Notes under the pieces: generated by a model
Seen by the model: only the letters and a program-made list of their open reading frames with translations
What the model was told of the DNA's origin: nothing
Database searches by the model: none
Assembly (NCBI GenBank): GCA_937911325.1
Contig: CALDSD010000088.1
Coordinates: 1 to 52,310, forward strand
DNA: 52,310 bases
Source: an uncultured Neomegalonema sp.
Lineage (GTDB): Bacteria; Pseudomonadota; Alphaproteobacteria; Rhodobacterales; Rhodobacteraceae
Direction: 5' to 3'
In this document: positions 51,314-52,310 of the stretch, in pieces
Position numbering within the stretch: the stretch's first letter is position 1
Layout of the letters: each line of letters starts with the position of its first letter
Made by a program: the position numbers and the translations under genes

Positions 51314-52005
51314 GCCGCGTCGTCGGCGTCCGGGGCGGGCAGGGGCTCGATGCTGTCGCGTGGGGGCAGGTTCATCCGCATCCGCATGTAATCCTCGACC
51401 CCGCCGACCATGTCGTCCATGCCGCGCTCGTAGAAATGGTTGGCTTCTGGCACGGTCTGGTGCGTGATCGTGATCCCCCGCTGGGTCTTCAGCTTGGCGA
51501 CGAACTTATCGACGTCCGGCGGCGGCGCGATGCGGTCGCTCTCGCCGTTGATCACGAGTCCCGAAGAGGGGCAGGGCGCCAGGAACGAGAAGTCGTACAT
51601 GTTGGCCGGCGGAGAGACCGAGACGAAGCCCGTGATCTCGGGGCGGCGCATCAGGAGCTGCATGCCGATCCAGGCCCCGAAGGAGAAGCCCGCGACCCAG
51701 CACTGCCGCGCATCGGGCTTGAGCTGCTGCAGATAATCGAGCGCCGAGGCCGCGTCAGAGAGTTCGCCGATCCCTTCGTCAAACGCGCCTTGGCTGCGTC
51801 CTACGCCCCTGAAGTTGAAGCGAAGCACCGAGAAACCAAGACCGTGGAACAGATAGTGGAGGTTGTAGACCACCTTATTGTTCATCGTGCCGCCGAATTT
51901 CGGGTGCGGATGCAGGATGAGCGCGATTGGGCTCTCCTTGTCCTTTAGCGGGTGATAGCGGCCCTCGAGACGACCCTCCGGTCCGGGGAAGATCACTTCA
52001 GGCAT
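51310..52005 (-). CDS. Alpha/beta hydrolase (COG2945-like)
   Basis: A small cytoplasmic alpha/beta hydrolase of 231 residues. From ATG 52005 (AAGGAG upstream) it has the HPHPKFGGTMNNKVVYNL signature of this group, FNFRGVGRSQGAF, the nucleophile elbow GFSFGAW, NGESDRIAPP with the catalytic Asp, and EANHFYER with the catalytic His. Substrate unknown. Its TAA and the anmK TAG overlap in one TTAG (51310-51313). Confidence 0.9.
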   Translation of the reverse strand: MPEVIFPGPEGRLEGRYHPLKDKESPIALILHPHPKFGGTMNNKVVYNLHYLFHGLGFSVLRFNFRGVGRSQGAFDEGIGELSDAASALDYLQQLKPDARQCWVAGFSFGAWIGMQLLMRRPEITGFVSVSPPANMYDFSFLAPCPSSGLVINGESDRIAPPPDVDKFVAKLKTQRGITITHQTVPEANHFYERGMDDMVGGVEDYMRMRMNLPPRDSIEPLPAPDADDAA

Positions 52006-52310
52006 AGGCGGGCTCCTTGCGAGGGGGCTGACCGGTCTCGGTCGGTTAAGATGTCCGGCGCGCTTGATACGCCGTCCAGGCTCTCTTAAACCTAGGTACA
52101 GTTGACCGAACGGCGTTTCGCGCGTTGTTTCACAATGGCGAGCAGGTAGTCGGATGCGCGCCATCCGTCAACGAATCACAGCGGCTGAATTTACCCGCAC
52201 GCCGATTTTACGGGTTTTGCGGTGGGAGAAGCGTATGAAGCTGCGCACGAAAGGCCGCAGCTTTCTGCCCAGGTTTACCTGTTTCTGCATGGGGTTACGC
52301 TCGCTGATGT
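52006..52310. other. Right-edge region without a supportable gene
   Basis: Beyond the hydrolase start no gene can be confirmed. An ATG at 52235 with GGAG upstream opens a 25-codon frame running off the window, but it lies on an 8-bp hairpin (AAGCTGCG 52238-52245, CGCAGCTT 52256-52263). A minus-strand frame is open from the edge to a stop at 52168-52170. GACCG/CGGTC pairs near 52025-52040, close to the hydrolase start. Confidence 0.4.

Noticed and set aside
1-52310. Search for tRNA, rRNA, CRISPR, IS or prophage signatures
   Set aside because: No cloverleaf, repeat-spacer array, transposase or integrase frame could be recognised by eye.

Overview
The window reads as a stretch of chromosome from a GC-rich alphaproteobacterium. 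I infer the Caulobacterales/Maricaulales/Parvularculales neighbourhood from gene content and order: tatABC next to serS-surE-pcm, yajC-secD-secF-Mth938, aroQ-accB-accC-aat facing DUF2155 and NDUFA12, an RNase E with a very large S1 insertion, an Atm1-type ABC exporter, SufT/SufA, and bactofilin next to an M23 peptidase. Genes are tightly packed on both strands. I saw no rRNA, tRNA, CRISPR array, insertion sequence, prophage or integron, and no block of clearly foreign composition.

Left third (0-16 kb): an FbpC-like ABC ATPase, the Tat translocase (tatA, tatB, tatC) and a DUF815 ATPase on +. These face a minus-strand run of serS, surE, pcm and a LysM/degenerate-LytM lipoprotein. Then come yajC, secD, secF and an Mth938 protein on +, sodB and rarD, and on - cytochrome c and a LOG-family nucleosidase. 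The main anomaly is an in-frame TAG at codon 285 of secD, with intact SecD sequence on both sides.

Middle third (16-32 kb): an Atm1-like exporter, a membrane protein of unknown function, a PPP-type phosphatase, sufA/sufT, tgt, a FadL-type porin, NDUFA12, an MlaD-like protein and DUF2155. A minus-strand series follows: an M48 peptidase, a DsbA-like oxidoreductase, aroQ, accB, accC and aat. An aminotransferase and an unknown membrane protein face each other and share overlapping stop codons.

Right third (32-52 kb): RNase E with a 669-base upstream region, AMIN/amidase_3, PBP1A and prfB on +. Then bactofilin and an M23 peptidase (overlapping), DUF455 and Bcp on -, a giant AsmA/YhdP-like protein on +, tyrS and an unknown helical protein on -, anmK on +, and an alpha/beta hydrolase on -.

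Envelope work is the recurring theme: protein export (Tat, Sec/YajC), peptidoglycan synthesis, cleavage and recycling (PBP1A, amidase, LytM proteins, AnmK), lipid transport (MlaD, AsmA/YhdP, FadL) and shape (bactofilin). Iron-sulfur and redox functions (SufA, SufT, Atm1, SOD, Bcp, DsbA-like, cytochrome c, NDUFA12) are spread among them. I did not find a convincing new multi-gene system. The observations most worth following are the secD amber codon, the roughly 100-residue insertion in TatC, the RNase E leader region, and three proteins I could not assign. Starts were chosen by ribosome-binding sites and family alignment from memory; no database search was possible.
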